A stretch of DNA of 32,766 nucleotides from Candidatus Saccharimonadota bacterium (GCA_028286405.1 JAQBRP010000016.1:1-32766), one strand, 5' to 3'. Shown: positions 14,465 through 22,501, numbered from the stretch's first letter. Made by a program: numbers and translations. The notes: generated by a model not told the origin, from the letters alone.

Positions 14465-15007
14465 CTAGCGCAGGTAACGCTTCTTATATTCAGCGATTGT
14501 CATATACGATTTGGTGTCCTCGACCCGATCGACAAACAGCACGCCGTTCAAATGGTCGACCTCATGCTGCAGCACATGGGCAAGCAGGCCATCAAAATCA
14601 CGTTCGTGCGATGTAGCGTTTTCGTCTTGCCAACGGAGGCGTACCTTTTTATAACGTGGCACCTGCGCATACGGGAAGTTCTTGGTGCCACCAAAGCTCA
14701 GGCAGCCTTCCCACATTGGCTCCTTGCCGCCATATGTCTTGATAACTTCAGGATTAATAAGCACCATGTTAACCGTTGGATGCTTTGGTCGTGACGGTGT
14801 CGGCTTAATGCCAACTAAGATAAGTGCCAGGCTCTTTCCGACTTGCGGTGCAGCTAGACCAACGCCATACTCTTTATTTTCCAGGGTATAGCGCATGCGC
14901 CCAATCAATTTTTGGAAGCCATCTGACTGGATCTCGACCTGACTAAGCCGCTTCGTTACCTGACGTAGAATGGGATCCCCGAACTGTGTACGGCGTAAGG
15001 CTCTCAC
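14465..15007 (-). CDS. def: Peptide deformylase
   Basis: This metalloenzyme removes the N-formyl group from nascent proteins at the ribosome exit. The three motifs are clear: GVGLAAPQ (about 48-55), EGCLS with the metal-binding Cys (about 102), and QHEVDH (about 147-152) with two His ligands and the catalytic Glu. The start is GTG at 15007, overlapping the TGA of the S51 peptidase gene as GTGA and giving 180 aa, the usual N-terminal length before GDPILR. A TTG at 15028 would add seven residues within the upstream gene. Coupled translation with the peptidase gene is likely. Confidence 0.95.
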   Translation of the reverse strand: MRALRRTQFGDPILRQVTKRLSQVEIQSDGFQKLIGRMRYTLENKEYGVGLAAPQVGKSLALILVGIKPTPSRPKHPTVNMVLINPEVIKTYGGKEPMWEGCLSFGGTKNFPYAQVPRYKKVRLRWQDENATSHERDFDGLLAHVLQHEVDHLNGVLFVDRVEDTKSYMTIAEYKKRYLR

Positions 15008-15645
15008 GATTCGTTGAACAACTGCCAAAGACCACTGCTAATGACTTCGACTTCCCCATCGACTACTTTTATGGCTGTTGCGTCATCAATCGCATACACA
15101 GGGTTCGATCGAGTTTTGGCGTAAGCCTTAACTTTTTCAAATCGCGCAGCGTCGCAGTGTGGCTCAATCTCGAAGTCCACATAATTGAGCCCTGTGAGAT
15201 CTGTCAGCGCAGGCAAATTCTCGTCTCCAGGCTCCATGCCTGCTAGCTCGATCGAGGGAGTCATGAGAATTGTACTTGCGCTACCACCGACGTACACTTT
15301 ATCTTTTAAATTATCCTTCAGCCAGGTATCAAAGCCAGTTTTACGGACTTGATCCAGCAAATGGAATGTATTGCCCCCCAATACATAAACAATATCCACG
15401 TCTTCTAGGCGAGCCTTCCAATCAACGCCAGCAGCTGACGGATCCACGATATCAATCTGATTAAACCCGTACCTCCACAAATTCAAGAACTGATTTACGA
15501 CCCAGTCTTTATTACGTTCTTCAACGTTAGCAGCCGTCGGAATAAAACCAATTGTAGCTTCGCCAGCTGGCTTGCCAACCATCTGCTGTAATGTCGCTCC
15601 GATCGATCGTGTACTAATGCCCGATGATGTTAGCAAAAATTTCAT
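15004..15645 (-). CDS. Peptidase E-like protein (family S51)
   Basis: A 213-aa protein of the class-I glutamine-amidotransferase-like fold. Family S51 enzymes are cytoplasmic Asp-dipeptidases or cyanophycinase relatives. Visible are the N-terminal strand MKFLLTSSG, FIPTAAN near 35-40, VLGGNTFHLLD (88-98) and the nucleophile elbow YVGGSASTI with S122, followed by a candidate His in FEIEPHCD. The canonical elbow is GxSAG; here the last Gly is Ser. It lies between glyS (5-bp gap) and def (4-bp overlap), so it belongs to a translation/protein-maturation operon. Confidence 0.85.
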   Translation of the reverse strand: MKFLLTSSGISTRSIGATLQQMVGKPAGEATIGFIPTAANVEERNKDWVVNQFLNLWRYGFNQIDIVDPSAAGVDWKARLEDVDIVYVLGGNTFHLLDQVRKTGFDTWLKDNLKDKVYVGGSASTILMTPSIELAGMEPGDENLPALTDLTGLNYVDFEIEPHCDAARFEKVKAYAKTRSNPVYAIDDATAIKVVDGEVEVISSGLWQLFNES

Positions 15646-15650
15646 GTATT

Positions 15651-17033
15651 TTATGCAAGTTTACTAGTTAGCTCTGTGCTAGCTACTCGTTGTTGCTCGG
15701 TCGTGTCACGATCACGGACCGTAACCGTGCCGTCTTCAAGCGTGTCAAAGTCGATAACCACGCAGTACGGCGTACCAATTTCATCTTGCCTACGGTAGCG
15801 TTTGCCGATGTTGCCATTGTCGTCCCACATGACATTGCCGAATTCTTTTTTGAGTGCCGTGTATACTTCGCGAGCTTTTTCGACAAGTTCTGGCTTGTTT
15901 TTGAGCAGTGGCGATACCGCAACTTTAACTGGCGCGAGGTGCTTTGGCAGTTTTAGATAGGTGCGCTTTTCACCGTTCACTTCGTCTTCGGTGTAAGCGG
16001 CAGCCAATACGGCCATAATGCTGCGCTCCAAGCCAAACGACGGTTCAATCACGTGTGGCACAAACGGTTCACCACCGTCTTTTGGTCGGTAGTCCATACT
16101 TTTACCGCTTGCCTTTTGGATGTTCTGCAGGTCAAAGTCAGTGCGATAAGCCAGGCCCAAAAGCTCTTCGCGGCCAATTGGAAAATCAAATTCAAAGTCG
16201 ACGGTGCGCTTGCTATAGTGGGCACGGTCAGCTTCGGGCACTTCTAATTCGTGTACCGATTCTGTCGGCAGACCGAGCGCGTCGGTCCACTCGTGCACCA
16301 ACTTCAGCCACATAGTAAAGGCTTCTTCCCAGTTATCGGGGTGCACAAAATACTCGATTTCCATCTGTTCAAACTCGCGCGAGCGAAACACAAAGTCACG
16401 CGGACTAATCTCGTTGCGGAAGGCCTTGCCCTGCTGCGCCAAACCAAATGGCATATCGGGGTAAAACGAATCTACGACATTTTTAAAGTTCGTAAAAATA
16501 CCCTGCGCGGTTTCTGGCCGTAGGTATGAAACACTTGATGGTTCGTAAGTTATCGCTTTACGACCTTCAAGGTCAACACTTCGCTTCTGTTCATCCAGTG
16601 GCGCACCAATCGTCACTTCTTCACCTTGGTTTGGACCAACAAATGTGCGGAACATCATATTGAACTGGCGCGCTTCGCCAAACGTATCGGTTTTGCCACA
16701 AGTTGGGCACTTGTTAGGATCGTCCAGCTTGTCAGCACGGTGGCGGGCATGGCAGTTTGAGCACTCGACGAGTGGGTCAGTAAAGGTGTCAACATGACCA
16801 CTGGCCTGCCAAACTTTTTGATTCATTAAAATAGCGGCGTCAACGCCGAGCATGTCCTCACGGTCGTCGACGAACATCTTCCACCAAAGCTGCAAAATAT
16901 TGCGCTTCAGCTGAACGCCAAGCGGACCGTAATCCCAAGTACCACTTAATCCACCGTATACGTCTGAGCCTGGGTAAATAAATCCGCGGCGTTTACAGAG
17001 GCTAACGATGTCTTCAAGTTTGGTGTTGCTCAT
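15651..17033 (-). CDS. glyS: Glycyl-tRNA synthetase, homodimeric class II type
   Basis: Charges tRNA-Gly. This is the single-chain alpha2 type, not the bacterial alpha2beta2 (GlyQ/GlyS) enzyme. Seen are the N terminus with KRRGFIYPGSDVYGGLSG, a zinc-ribbon insertion (CSNCH and CPTCG near 91-116), motif 2 FRNEISPRDFVFRSREFEQME and motif 3 PSFGLERSIMAVL. An anticodon-binding domain follows from about 365 (APVKVAVSPL). 460 aa is full length. It follows recO after 9 bp and has a TATAAT 8 bp before its ATG that overlaps the recO stop, so it may be made from its own leaderless mRNA as well as the operon. Confidence 0.97.
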   Translation of the reverse strand: MSNTKLEDIVSLCKRRGFIYPGSDVYGGLSGTWDYGPLGVQLKRNILQLWWKMFVDDREDMLGVDAAILMNQKVWQASGHVDTFTDPLVECSNCHARHRADKLDDPNKCPTCGKTDTFGEARQFNMMFRTFVGPNQGEEVTIGAPLDEQKRSVDLEGRKAITYEPSSVSYLRPETAQGIFTNFKNVVDSFYPDMPFGLAQQGKAFRNEISPRDFVFRSREFEQMEIEYFVHPDNWEEAFTMWLKLVHEWTDALGLPTESVHELEVPEADRAHYSKRTVDFEFDFPIGREELLGLAYRTDFDLQNIQKASGKSMDYRPKDGGEPFVPHVIEPSFGLERSIMAVLAAAYTEDEVNGEKRTYLKLPKHLAPVKVAVSPLLKNKPELVEKAREVYTALKKEFGNVMWDDNGNIGKRYRRQDEIGTPYCVVIDFDTLEDGTVTVRDRDTTEQQRVASTELTSKLA

Positions 17034-17041
17034 TGCTGAAA

Positions 17042-17047
17042 ATTATA
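17042..17047 (-). promoter_or_regulatory. -10 box of glyS (leaderless type)
   Basis: A perfect TATAAT on the minus strand whose TAA is the recO stop codon, 8 nt before the glyS ATG. No -35 match was found at 16-18 bp. Confidence 0.45.
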
Positions 17048-17735
17048 CCCGAATGTAAGAAGTTAGCATAGTTTGCACCAGCGGCATGACAATTGGCAGC
17101 AACTTGGGCACACCAGTGACTTGCTGCAATAGTTTGGGCGAACCGCCAGCAAAGGCCAGGCGCAGGAACTTAATGTGGTCGGGCGTGAACTGCCCTTCGG
17201 GATGTTCGGCGAATGATACATTGTCAAAATCAAAGGTGTAACGCAGATCGGCCGACAGTTTTGCGCCCGTGGCATCGGTGTGTAAATTGGGCGAGTGGCC
17301 GGACAGCTTTACCAGCTGCACATTAAACCAAAAACGCACCAGAGCCACGTCAATCGAATCGTCGTTCAGGGCTTCAAATACCTGCTGTAGTAGCTCGAAG
17401 TATTCGGCCTCTGGCTCGTCTTCGGTTGCCCGGTCGAGCGCTTTAATAAGTTCATAGCCCAGCTGCACTCGGTCAATGTTTTTTACAATCTTGCCGTAAT
17501 GTTTGTCTAAACGAGCCGATACCAGTGTTCCAAGCTCTCCCCTGCCCTTAATATATGTGATGCCGCTCACACTAAATAGCTCAATGCCGCCAGCTAACTT
17601 ACTCTTGGGTTTGCGCACACCCCTGGCAATTAAGCTAATTTTACCGTTTGCCGGGGTCAGTAGCTTAATAATCCGATCGGCTTCGCCGTAGTTGGTACGC
17701 GATAAAATAATGCCATCGGTAATGAGTTGATTCAT
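17043..17735 (-). CDS. recO: DNA repair protein RecO
   Basis: RecO loads RecA on SSB-covered single strands with RecR. The N-terminal OB fold is at about 1-80, with TDGIILSRTNYGEADRIIKL and ISLIARGVRKPKSKL, followed by a helical C-terminal domain. At 230 aa it is normal length. It has no Cys at all, so the zinc site found in many RecO proteins is missing. The ATG overlaps the stop of the receiver-like gene (ATGA), so expression is coupled to the degenerate two-component pair upstream. Confidence 0.93.
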   Translation of the reverse strand: MNQLITDGIILSRTNYGEADRIIKLLTPANGKISLIARGVRKPKSKLAGGIELFSVSGITYIKGRGELGTLVSARLDKHYGKIVKNIDRVQLGYELIKALDRATEDEPEAEYFELLQQVFEALNDDSIDVALVRFWFNVQLVKLSGHSPNLHTDATGAKLSADLRYTFDFDNVSFAEHPEGQFTPDHIKFLRLAFAGGSPKLLQQVTGVPKLLPIVMPLVQTMLTSYIRV

Positions 17736-18115
17736 ACAGTTACAGGATTCACGGCGCTGACTGCACGCAATAAGGTGCGTAAGCTGGTCAGCGGCTTGTA
17801 GTGATAACCCTGCACGCCCAGCTGGTCACGTAGCAGACTCCAGCAATCGCTGAACTCACCGGCTGGCACGTTGGTTAACACAATCACCGGCACAGCCGTC
17901 CAGTCGTCGTAACTGCGGAATTCATACAAAAACTCGATGCCCGAGTGGCTGGTGAGCTGTAGTTCCATAATCACCAGGTCGGGCTTGAGCTCGTCGGCGG
18001 CAAATATTGCCGCCTGCGCAGTGGCACACATCACTACTTTGTGGCCAGCCTGTGTCAGCGCCTGGCGATAGGTGTTGGCCAGTACTTTGTCGGGTTCTAA
18101 TAAGACGATCTTCAT
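17732..18115 (-). CDS. Stand-alone receiver-like domain with Asp-to-Glu phospho-site
   Basis: A 127-aa CheY-like fold. The acidic pocket (E7, D9), the switch Thr (T81 in VIVLTN) and the Lys-Pro pair (K107-P108 in YHYKPL) are kept. The phospho-acceptor is replaced: DLVIMELQL has E51 where Asp is expected. Asp-to-Glu changes often mimic phosphorylation, so this may be a constitutively on, phosphorylation-independent adaptor. That is inference. No output domain is fused. It overlaps the kinase-like gene upstream and recO downstream by 4 bp each (ATGA). Confidence 0.85.
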   Translation of the reverse strand: MKIVLLEPDKVLANTYRQALTQAGHKVVMCATAQAAIFAADELKPDLVIMELQLTSHSGIEFLYEFRSYDDWTAVPVIVLTNVPAGEFSDCWSLLRDQLGVQGYHYKPLTSLRTLLRAVSAVNPVTV

Positions 18116-18825
18116 ACGAGCTGCAGCTGGTTGTTAGATTGCATGACGGCACCGAGCCCATATAGACGATTGTGGCGGGTAGGTTGCAGGCGTAAATTCA
18201 TGGCCTGCAAAATAGCGTCGGCCACAAAAATACCGGCTCCGCTACTGTGTGACACGCCGACTAATGGCTGGCGGCTCTTGCCGAGCAGCTGGTTGCCCCG
18301 ACGTAGGCTTTCGGCCGTCAGTGCTTCACTATCGCTGTATAATCCGGCCACGATGCCATAGCGGCTGCGGTGGGCTCCCAGTTGCAGCGTGAGTTGCTGA
18401 CTATTCAGCGCTGGCAAGGCTTCAATTAAAGCCACACCAAGGCTGGTTAAGGCTGCTTGCAGGCCCTCTCGATTGGTGAGTACCGGCGCATAACGACCGC
18501 CAATGCTGAGTTCTAGGTGGACACCGTAGAACTTGGCAACACTGCTTAGTTGGTGGGCCGTATCGTATAACACCGAGGAGACCGATACTGGTTCGAGCTC
18601 CAGTGCCGCCTGGCCGCCCTCGGCCAGGCGTACACCAAGTACATAGGAATCGACCAAACGAAGTGCCGAATCGGCCGTGGCTTGGATGGCGGCCAGGTCG
18701 ACGTCTTGGCCCAGTGAAGCCAGCTCGGCGCGGCGGGCAATTTGGAGCAACGGCAGCTTTAGTTGCTCGGCTAATCCAAGCAATAATTGCTGCGACTGAA
18801 TCGGCTCGTCGGCCGCACGCACCAT
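18112..18825 (-). CDS. Degenerate histidine-kinase-like protein
   Basis: A 237-aa protein without transmembrane or sensor domains. Residues 15-36 (GLAEQLKLPLLQIARRAELA) match a HisKA helix, but the phospho-His position is E20 (EQLKLPL against HELxTPL). The second part resembles an HATPase_c fold with eroded boxes. The N-box region (REGLQAALTSLGVALIEAL) has lost the Asn, and only a remnant of the Gly-rich lid remains (SSGAGIFVADAI). Kinase activity is unlikely; a scaffold or sensor role is possible. GAGGAG lies 6 bp before the ATG. It overlaps the receiver-like gene. Confidence 0.7.
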   Translation of the reverse strand: MVRAADEPIQSQQLLLGLAEQLKLPLLQIARRAELASLGQDVDLAAIQATADSALRLVDSYVLGVRLAEGGQAALELEPVSVSSVLYDTAHQLSSVAKFYGVHLELSIGGRYAPVLTNREGLQAALTSLGVALIEALPALNSQQLTLQLGAHRSRYGIVAGLYSDSEALTAESLRRGNQLLGKSRQPLVGVSHSSGAGIFVADAILQAMNLRLQPTRHNRLYGLGAVMQSNNQLQLV

Positions 18826-18851
18826 AACCCGCTCCTCACTTACTAATTGGT

Positions 18852-18857
18852 AGTATA
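18852..18857 (-). promoter_or_regulatory. -10 box of the kinase-like/receiver/recO operon
   Basis: TATACT on the minus strand, preceded by a weak -35 TTCTCC at a 17-bp spacing (18875-18880). The leader would be about 20 nt and contains the GAGGAG ribosome-binding site. Confidence 0.45.
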
Positions 18858-18868
18858 GCGGAAAATTG

Positions 18869-19525
18869 TTACGGGGAGAATGTCAAATTCGGCAGAATAT
18901 TGTTATTGAAGTCGGCCATGAAGGCGTCAGCTTCGGTGTAGATCTTTAGGGTCTTGTCGCGGACTGGCAGAATAACCATGCTGCCCTTCTTGGCATCTTC
19001 AATTTGGCCATCAACCTTCACGCCAATAACTTTTGGCAGTTTTGGCAAGGCGTACGGTGTAATCGTGACACCTTCTTGATCGCTGTAATCACTTAGAACT
19101 TCGCTATAGGCGCTATCTACTACTTCAATGCGCAGGGCGAAGGTACTACTTTCGGCACCCACGGTTGGCACAAAGTCAGGGTTAAAGTAACCACTAAGCC
19201 CCGCATCACTACCCTCGCCCGTGACCACGTAGGCACTCCAGGTTTTAGGGTACTGTAGTGCTAAGCTGCCGTATTCCTCGGGACCGTTGTAGGTTTTGAG
19301 CGGTAATTTAGCAGCCTCGGCGTATTGTTTGTCTTTGACAGCGGCTTCTTGTTGCTTGGCAATCACTACAGCAGCAGCAGCTTTTTGGTCGGAGTTATTT
19401 TTATAATCTTGGCGCTCACCGTACGCCCAAAAGCCAAAGCCTAAGGCACCAATCAAGAAGAGGCTGGCTAAAATTAAGGGTAGCACCAGCACATTAATTG
19501 CGCCGTTCTGGTTATGCTTTCTCAT
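18869..19525 (-). CDS. Membrane-anchored extracytoplasmic protein of unknown function
   Basis: A 218-aa protein with a short basic N terminus, a transmembrane segment at about 10-34, an Ala/Lys-rich linker that may be coiled coil (about 40-70), and a C-terminal domain. In that domain YGSLALQYPKTWSAYV recalls the start of PsbP/Mog1-like folds, but the similarity is only suggestive. The open frame begins at TTG 19561, but ATG 19525 fits better: it is 7 bp after a -10 box whose -35 is that TTG. Function unknown. Confidence 0.7.
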   Translation of the reverse strand: MRKHNQNGAINVLVLPLILASLFLIGALGFGFWAYGERQDYKNNSDQKAAAAVVIAKQQEAAVKDKQYAEAAKLPLKTYNGPEEYGSLALQYPKTWSAYVVTGEGSDAGLSGYFNPDFVPTVGAESSTFALRIEVVDSAYSEVLSDYSDQEGVTITPYALPKLPKVIGVKVDGQIEDAKKGSMVILPVRDKTLKIYTEADAFMADFNNNILPNLTFSP

Positions 19526-19532
19526 AGCTACG

Positions 19533-19561
19533 ATGGTACCACAGGCAGGAGCGACGATCAA
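19533..19561 (-). promoter_or_regulatory. Promoter of the 19525 gene (leaderless type)
   Basis: -35 TTGATC (19556-19561), a 17-bp spacer, -10 TACCAT (19533-19538), then 7 nt to the ATG. The -35 overlaps the end of the methyltransferase gene. Confidence 0.6.
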
Positions 19562-20049
19562 TCGGCGTAATCGTACAGCAAAACACCTTTTTTCTCTCGC
19601 GTCGGCGTACGACCAGGCACCGCGAATGCAAAACTCACCAGTTTGACGTTTTGCATATTCGATTGAACAATTTTTTTATCCAGCTTTTTCATAAATCGCG
19701 GGTGCAAAAACGTAAAAATACCGCTTGCCTCGGGCCATTGCTTGGTCCAGAAGTTACCGCAGACTACGCGTACAGCGCCCTTAAAGCGTCTAGTTCGGGC
19801 CCAAGCTACGAAGGCTAGCAGCGGGTTTAGTTCATAGCCTACAGCGTGCAAGCCAGTCTGGGCAGCGGCAATTAACACCTTACCGTCCCCGCAACCCAGC
19901 TCTAACAGCGTTTCACCGGGCTTCAAGTTCACGAGTTCCAGCGCTACTTCCACTTGCGGCGTTAGGGTTGGTACATACGGCGCACCAAACAGCAGCACAA
20001 AGCTAAAACTGAACAACACCACCAAACCGATGAGCGCCAACCATATCAT
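19558..20049 (-). CDS. Membrane-anchored SAM methyltransferase, FAM173/ATPSCKMT-like
   Basis: A 163-aa protein with an N-terminal membrane helix (about 2-22) and the junction GAPYVPT, followed by a compact Rossmann methyltransferase. Motif I is LLELGCGDGKVLIAAA (48-63), then AVGYELNPLLAF (69-80). The short topology, GYELNP, a hydrophobic stretch ending in PRFMKKLDKKI and an aromatic-Asp end (LLYDYAD) resemble eukaryotic FAM173, which methylates a lysine of ATP synthase subunit c or of ANT. The bacterial substrate is unknown. It lies 2 bp after xseB and so is in the xseAB operon. Confidence 0.75.
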   Translation of the reverse strand: MIWLALIGLVVLFSFSFVLLFGAPYVPTLTPQVEVALELVNLKPGETLLELGCGDGKVLIAAAQTGLHAVGYELNPLLAFVAWARTRRFKGAVRVVCGNFWTKQWPEASGIFTFLHPRFMKKLDKKIVQSNMQNVKLVSFAFAVPGRTPTREKKGVLLYDYAD

Positions 20050-20051
20050 AC

Positions 20052-20252
20052 TTAGTCCTGGAGCTTGGCTTGCAGTTCGGTGATACGGTTTTCGGCTGTC
20101 TGCAAGTACTTTTCGAGTTCTTTGACCAGCTGCATGCCCCGCTCATAAGCCGGCACGGCTTCATCGATGCCCAACTCCCCACTTTGTAAGCGGTTTAAAA
20201 TGGTGTCGAGCTCGTCACTCAGCTTGCGGTAATCAACATTCTTATTTGCCAT
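20052..20252 (-). CDS. xseB: Exodeoxyribonuclease VII small subunit
   Basis: A 66-aa helical protein that forms the ExoVII complex with XseA. The family pattern is clear: YRKLSDELDTILNRLQSGEL, then a segment with DEAVPAYERGMQLVKELE, and a final helix ITELQAKL. The usual signature is L..i...le.g...leesl..fe.g..L...c. It lies 19 bp after xseA. Confidence 0.95.
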   Translation of the reverse strand: MANKNVDYRKLSDELDTILNRLQSGELGIDEAVPAYERGMQLVKELEKYLQTAENRITELQAKLQD

Positions 20253-20271
20253 ATAAACCTATACTACCAGC

Positions 20272-21399
20272 TTATTTGCGTGGCCCAAGATGATTAATTG
20301 TTGCCTGTGCCTGCCCATCTTGCAAATCAATTACTACCGCTTGCCCGGCCTTCAGTTTTTTGACCGAAGTGATCGGCCTGGTGCCGTCACGCAAAATAGC
20401 GTAGCCACGTTTTAGAGCAGCTGCCGGATCGTAGGCCATGAGCAATTGGCGCTTGAGGGCTAGCTCGCGCTTTTGGTCAGCAGCCAACTGCTGCCAGGCC
20501 TGCTGTAAATACTCTGTAGAGCGGGCCAGTGCCGCTTGTCGATCAGTCACCGATTGGCGTAATAAATGCCCCAGTTGCTTACGGATGTCGCTGAGCACCT
20601 GCAGCTCGTGCTGTCGATCGGGTACTAGCAGCTCAGCGGCATTACTTGGTGTGCTGGCCCGCCTATCGGCGGCCAGTTCAGCCAGCGAAAGATCAACCTC
20701 GTGCCCAATAGCTACCAATGTGGGCACCCGGCTAGCGGCTACTGCTCGAGTGACCTGTTCGGTTGAAAAGGCAGCTAGATCTTCGGCGCTACCGCCACCA
20801 CGAATCAGTATCAGTACCTCTGGCGGTTCGGCCATGGCGTTAAACTGCTCAATGGCCGCCACAATCTGACGCGGCGCTGGTTCACCTTGCACTTGCACAT
20901 CAATGACGTCAATTGCCACCCCGCCCCAGCGGGCATTTAAAATCTTAGTAAAGTCGGCGTAAGCCGCCGATTGCCGCGAGGTAATTAGGCCGATGCGCGC
21001 CGGGGGATACGGCAGTGGCCGCTTGCGAGATTCATCAAACAAACCTTCTTTGGTGAGTTGTAGCTGCAGCAGTTCGGCAGCCTTGCGAATCGACCCTTCC
21101 CCGGCTGGCTGAATAGACTGCACATTCATACTAAAGCCGTACAAATTGTGCAGCCGCGGCGTAGCCACTACTTTGAGCAGCATGCCATCTTCCAGCGGTC
21201 CCGGCAGCATGTACACGGTGCCAAAGAACTTTACGCTAGCGAATTCGTCTTTAAGGGCGAAGTACAGCCACTTACCCTTGCTGACGCGCAAGTTGGCCAG
21301 CTCACCGGTAACGGTTACCGATGGATAGGCGTAATCGAAGGTCTGATTAATAAGCGCTACAAGCTCACCAACCCCAATTTCGACGGCACCCGGTTCCAT
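20272..21399 (-). CDS. xseA: Exodeoxyribonuclease VII large subunit
   Basis: XseA degrades single-stranded DNA from both ends into oligonucleotides. An N-terminal OB fold (about 5-100, with VTGELANLRVSKGKWLYFALKD) is followed by the catalytic core: RIGLITSRQSAAYADF, LILIRGGGSAEDLAAF, AIGHEVDLSLAELAADRRASTPSNAAELL. A coiled-coil region and a tail with LKRGYAILRDG follow. At 375 aa it is shorter than E. coli XseA (about 456 aa), mainly in the coiled coil. The ATG directly follows the UPF0104 stop and has a GGGGG-rich Shine-Dalgarno sequence. Confidence 0.96.
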   Translation of the reverse strand: MEPGAVEIGVGELVALINQTFDYAYPSVTVTGELANLRVSKGKWLYFALKDEFASVKFFGTVYMLPGPLEDGMLLKVVATPRLHNLYGFSMNVQSIQPAGEGSIRKAAELLQLQLTKEGLFDESRKRPLPYPPARIGLITSRQSAAYADFTKILNARWGGVAIDVIDVQVQGEPAPRQIVAAIEQFNAMAEPPEVLILIRGGGSAEDLAAFSTEQVTRAVAASRVPTLVAIGHEVDLSLAELAADRRASTPSNAAELLVPDRQHELQVLSDIRKQLGHLLRQSVTDRQAALARSTEYLQQAWQQLAADQKRELALKRQLLMAYDPAAALKRGYAILRDGTRPITSVKKLKAGQAVVIDLQDGQAQATINHLGPRK

Positions 21400-22458
21400 T
21401 TACACCCCCTGTACGGCGCGTTTTTGGCTACTCGACAGGTTCTTTTGGTACAAGTAATAGCCTGGTGGCACCTGAATGAGGGTGCTCAGCACGCGGTACA
21501 TAATAATTACCGGCAGGCTGACACTGGCCGGTACTCCAGCCGTGGCCAGCACCGCGGTCATCAAGAACTCATAAATACCCACGCCGCCCGGCAGCACCGA
21601 AATGAGTCCGGCAAAGTTGGCGACACCATAGGCCAGAATAACCGCACCAATGTTCACAAACTCGTTAAAGGCCAGGAACACGACGTAAATCGACAGAATT
21701 TCGGTTAAGTTCATGGCTAACGCCCACCAAAATGGTGCTTTGAGCTGCGGTAGACTTTGGCGCAACTGCTTATAGTTATCGTGAAAATCATTGAATACTT
21801 CGCGGGCTTTGGAAATCTTAATGGTTTCGGGGTGTTTGGGTCGCACGAGTTGAATAAGGCGGTTCAAAACCTTAGTAACGCCCGTAAAAAAGTTATTAAT
21901 TCGAGATTTGCTTTCTACGACATATACAAAACCGAAGGTACCTACCAGCAGCAACGTAGATAAGGCGGTGCCCACTAAAATGGTCAGATTATTCACCCGC
22001 CCCATGGCTGCCAAACAAAGCATGCCAACCATGAGCAGCACTTCAAACGACAAGAACGTCAGCGCCAGCTTCATAACTTGAATCAGTGTGGCTTTAGCGG
22101 CCGTAATCTCGGTAGTCTTCAGCCGCAGGCCAAAGTACGAGATACCGGCTGCTCCACCACTAGGAAATACGTGATTTACAAAATTTAGCTCCAGCGCCGC
22201 TTTGTACAGGAATTTATACGGCAAATTATTGCCAACAATCTTAAACATCCCCTGGTACAGCTTAGTTTGGGCATGATAGTTTAGCGCCTGCAGCGGCAGT
22301 AATAACAGTAGTAACCAGGCATTAACCCGCTTGATGTTATTGAGGGTATCAACGAGGTCACCACGAATGGCATAGGCAAGCAGTACTAGTGCCAAAATTG
22401 TCACAATGTTCAGGATTAGTTTCCAGCGCTTGCGCCAGAAAGAGTTATTCTCAGCCAT
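21400..22458 (-). CDS. UPF0104 / LPG-synthase-TM-like flippase-type membrane protein
   Basis: A 352-aa polytopic membrane protein of the PF03706 family, the membrane half of MprF without the aminoacyl-transfer domain. Conserved stretches are NHVFPSGGAAGISYFGLR (about 93-110) and SVLPGGVGIYEFLMTAVL (about 289-306). About seven to eight hydrophobic helices are visible. Lipid or polyprenol-linked sugar flipping is the usual guess. The frame is open to 22695, but the extra 79 residues are non-membrane, low-complexity and overlap the plus-strand gene. ATG 22458 has GGAGG 5 bp upstream. Confidence 0.9.
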   Translation of the reverse strand: MAENNSFWRKRWKLILNIVTILALVLLAYAIRGDLVDTLNNIKRVNAWLLLLLLPLQALNYHAQTKLYQGMFKIVGNNLPYKFLYKAALELNFVNHVFPSGGAAGISYFGLRLKTTEITAAKATLIQVMKLALTFLSFEVLLMVGMLCLAAMGRVNNLTILVGTALSTLLLVGTFGFVYVVESKSRINNFFTGVTKVLNRLIQLVRPKHPETIKISKAREVFNDFHDNYKQLRQSLPQLKAPFWWALAMNLTEILSIYVVFLAFNEFVNIGAVILAYGVANFAGLISVLPGGVGIYEFLMTAVLATAGVPASVSLPVIIMYRVLSTLIQVPPGYYLYQKNLSSSQKRAVQGV

Positions 22459-22468
22459 ATGCCCCTCC

Positions 22469-22474
22469 AGTATA
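22469..22474 (-). promoter_or_regulatory. -10 box for the UPF0104-xseAB operon
   Basis: TATACT on the minus strand, 10 bp before the ATG at 22458. It is arranged back to back with the plus-strand -10 at 22488. The predicted start would lie inside or after the GGAGG, so either a more upstream promoter or a nearly leaderless mRNA is used. Confidence 0.4.
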
Positions 22475-22487
22475 GCGCAACATCGGT

Positions 22488-22493
22488 TATACT
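22488..22493 (+). promoter_or_regulatory. -10 box of the Trm11-like gene (leaderless type)
   Basis: TATACT, then 8 nt and the ATG at 22502. No convincing -35. It forms a divergent promoter pair with the minus-strand box at 22469. Confidence 0.45.
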
Positions 22494-22501
22494 GTAGGTA
22501 G

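Noticed and set aside
15008-15028. TTG start of def
   Set aside because: GTG at 15007 forms a GTGA overlap with the preceding stop and gives the normal N terminus.
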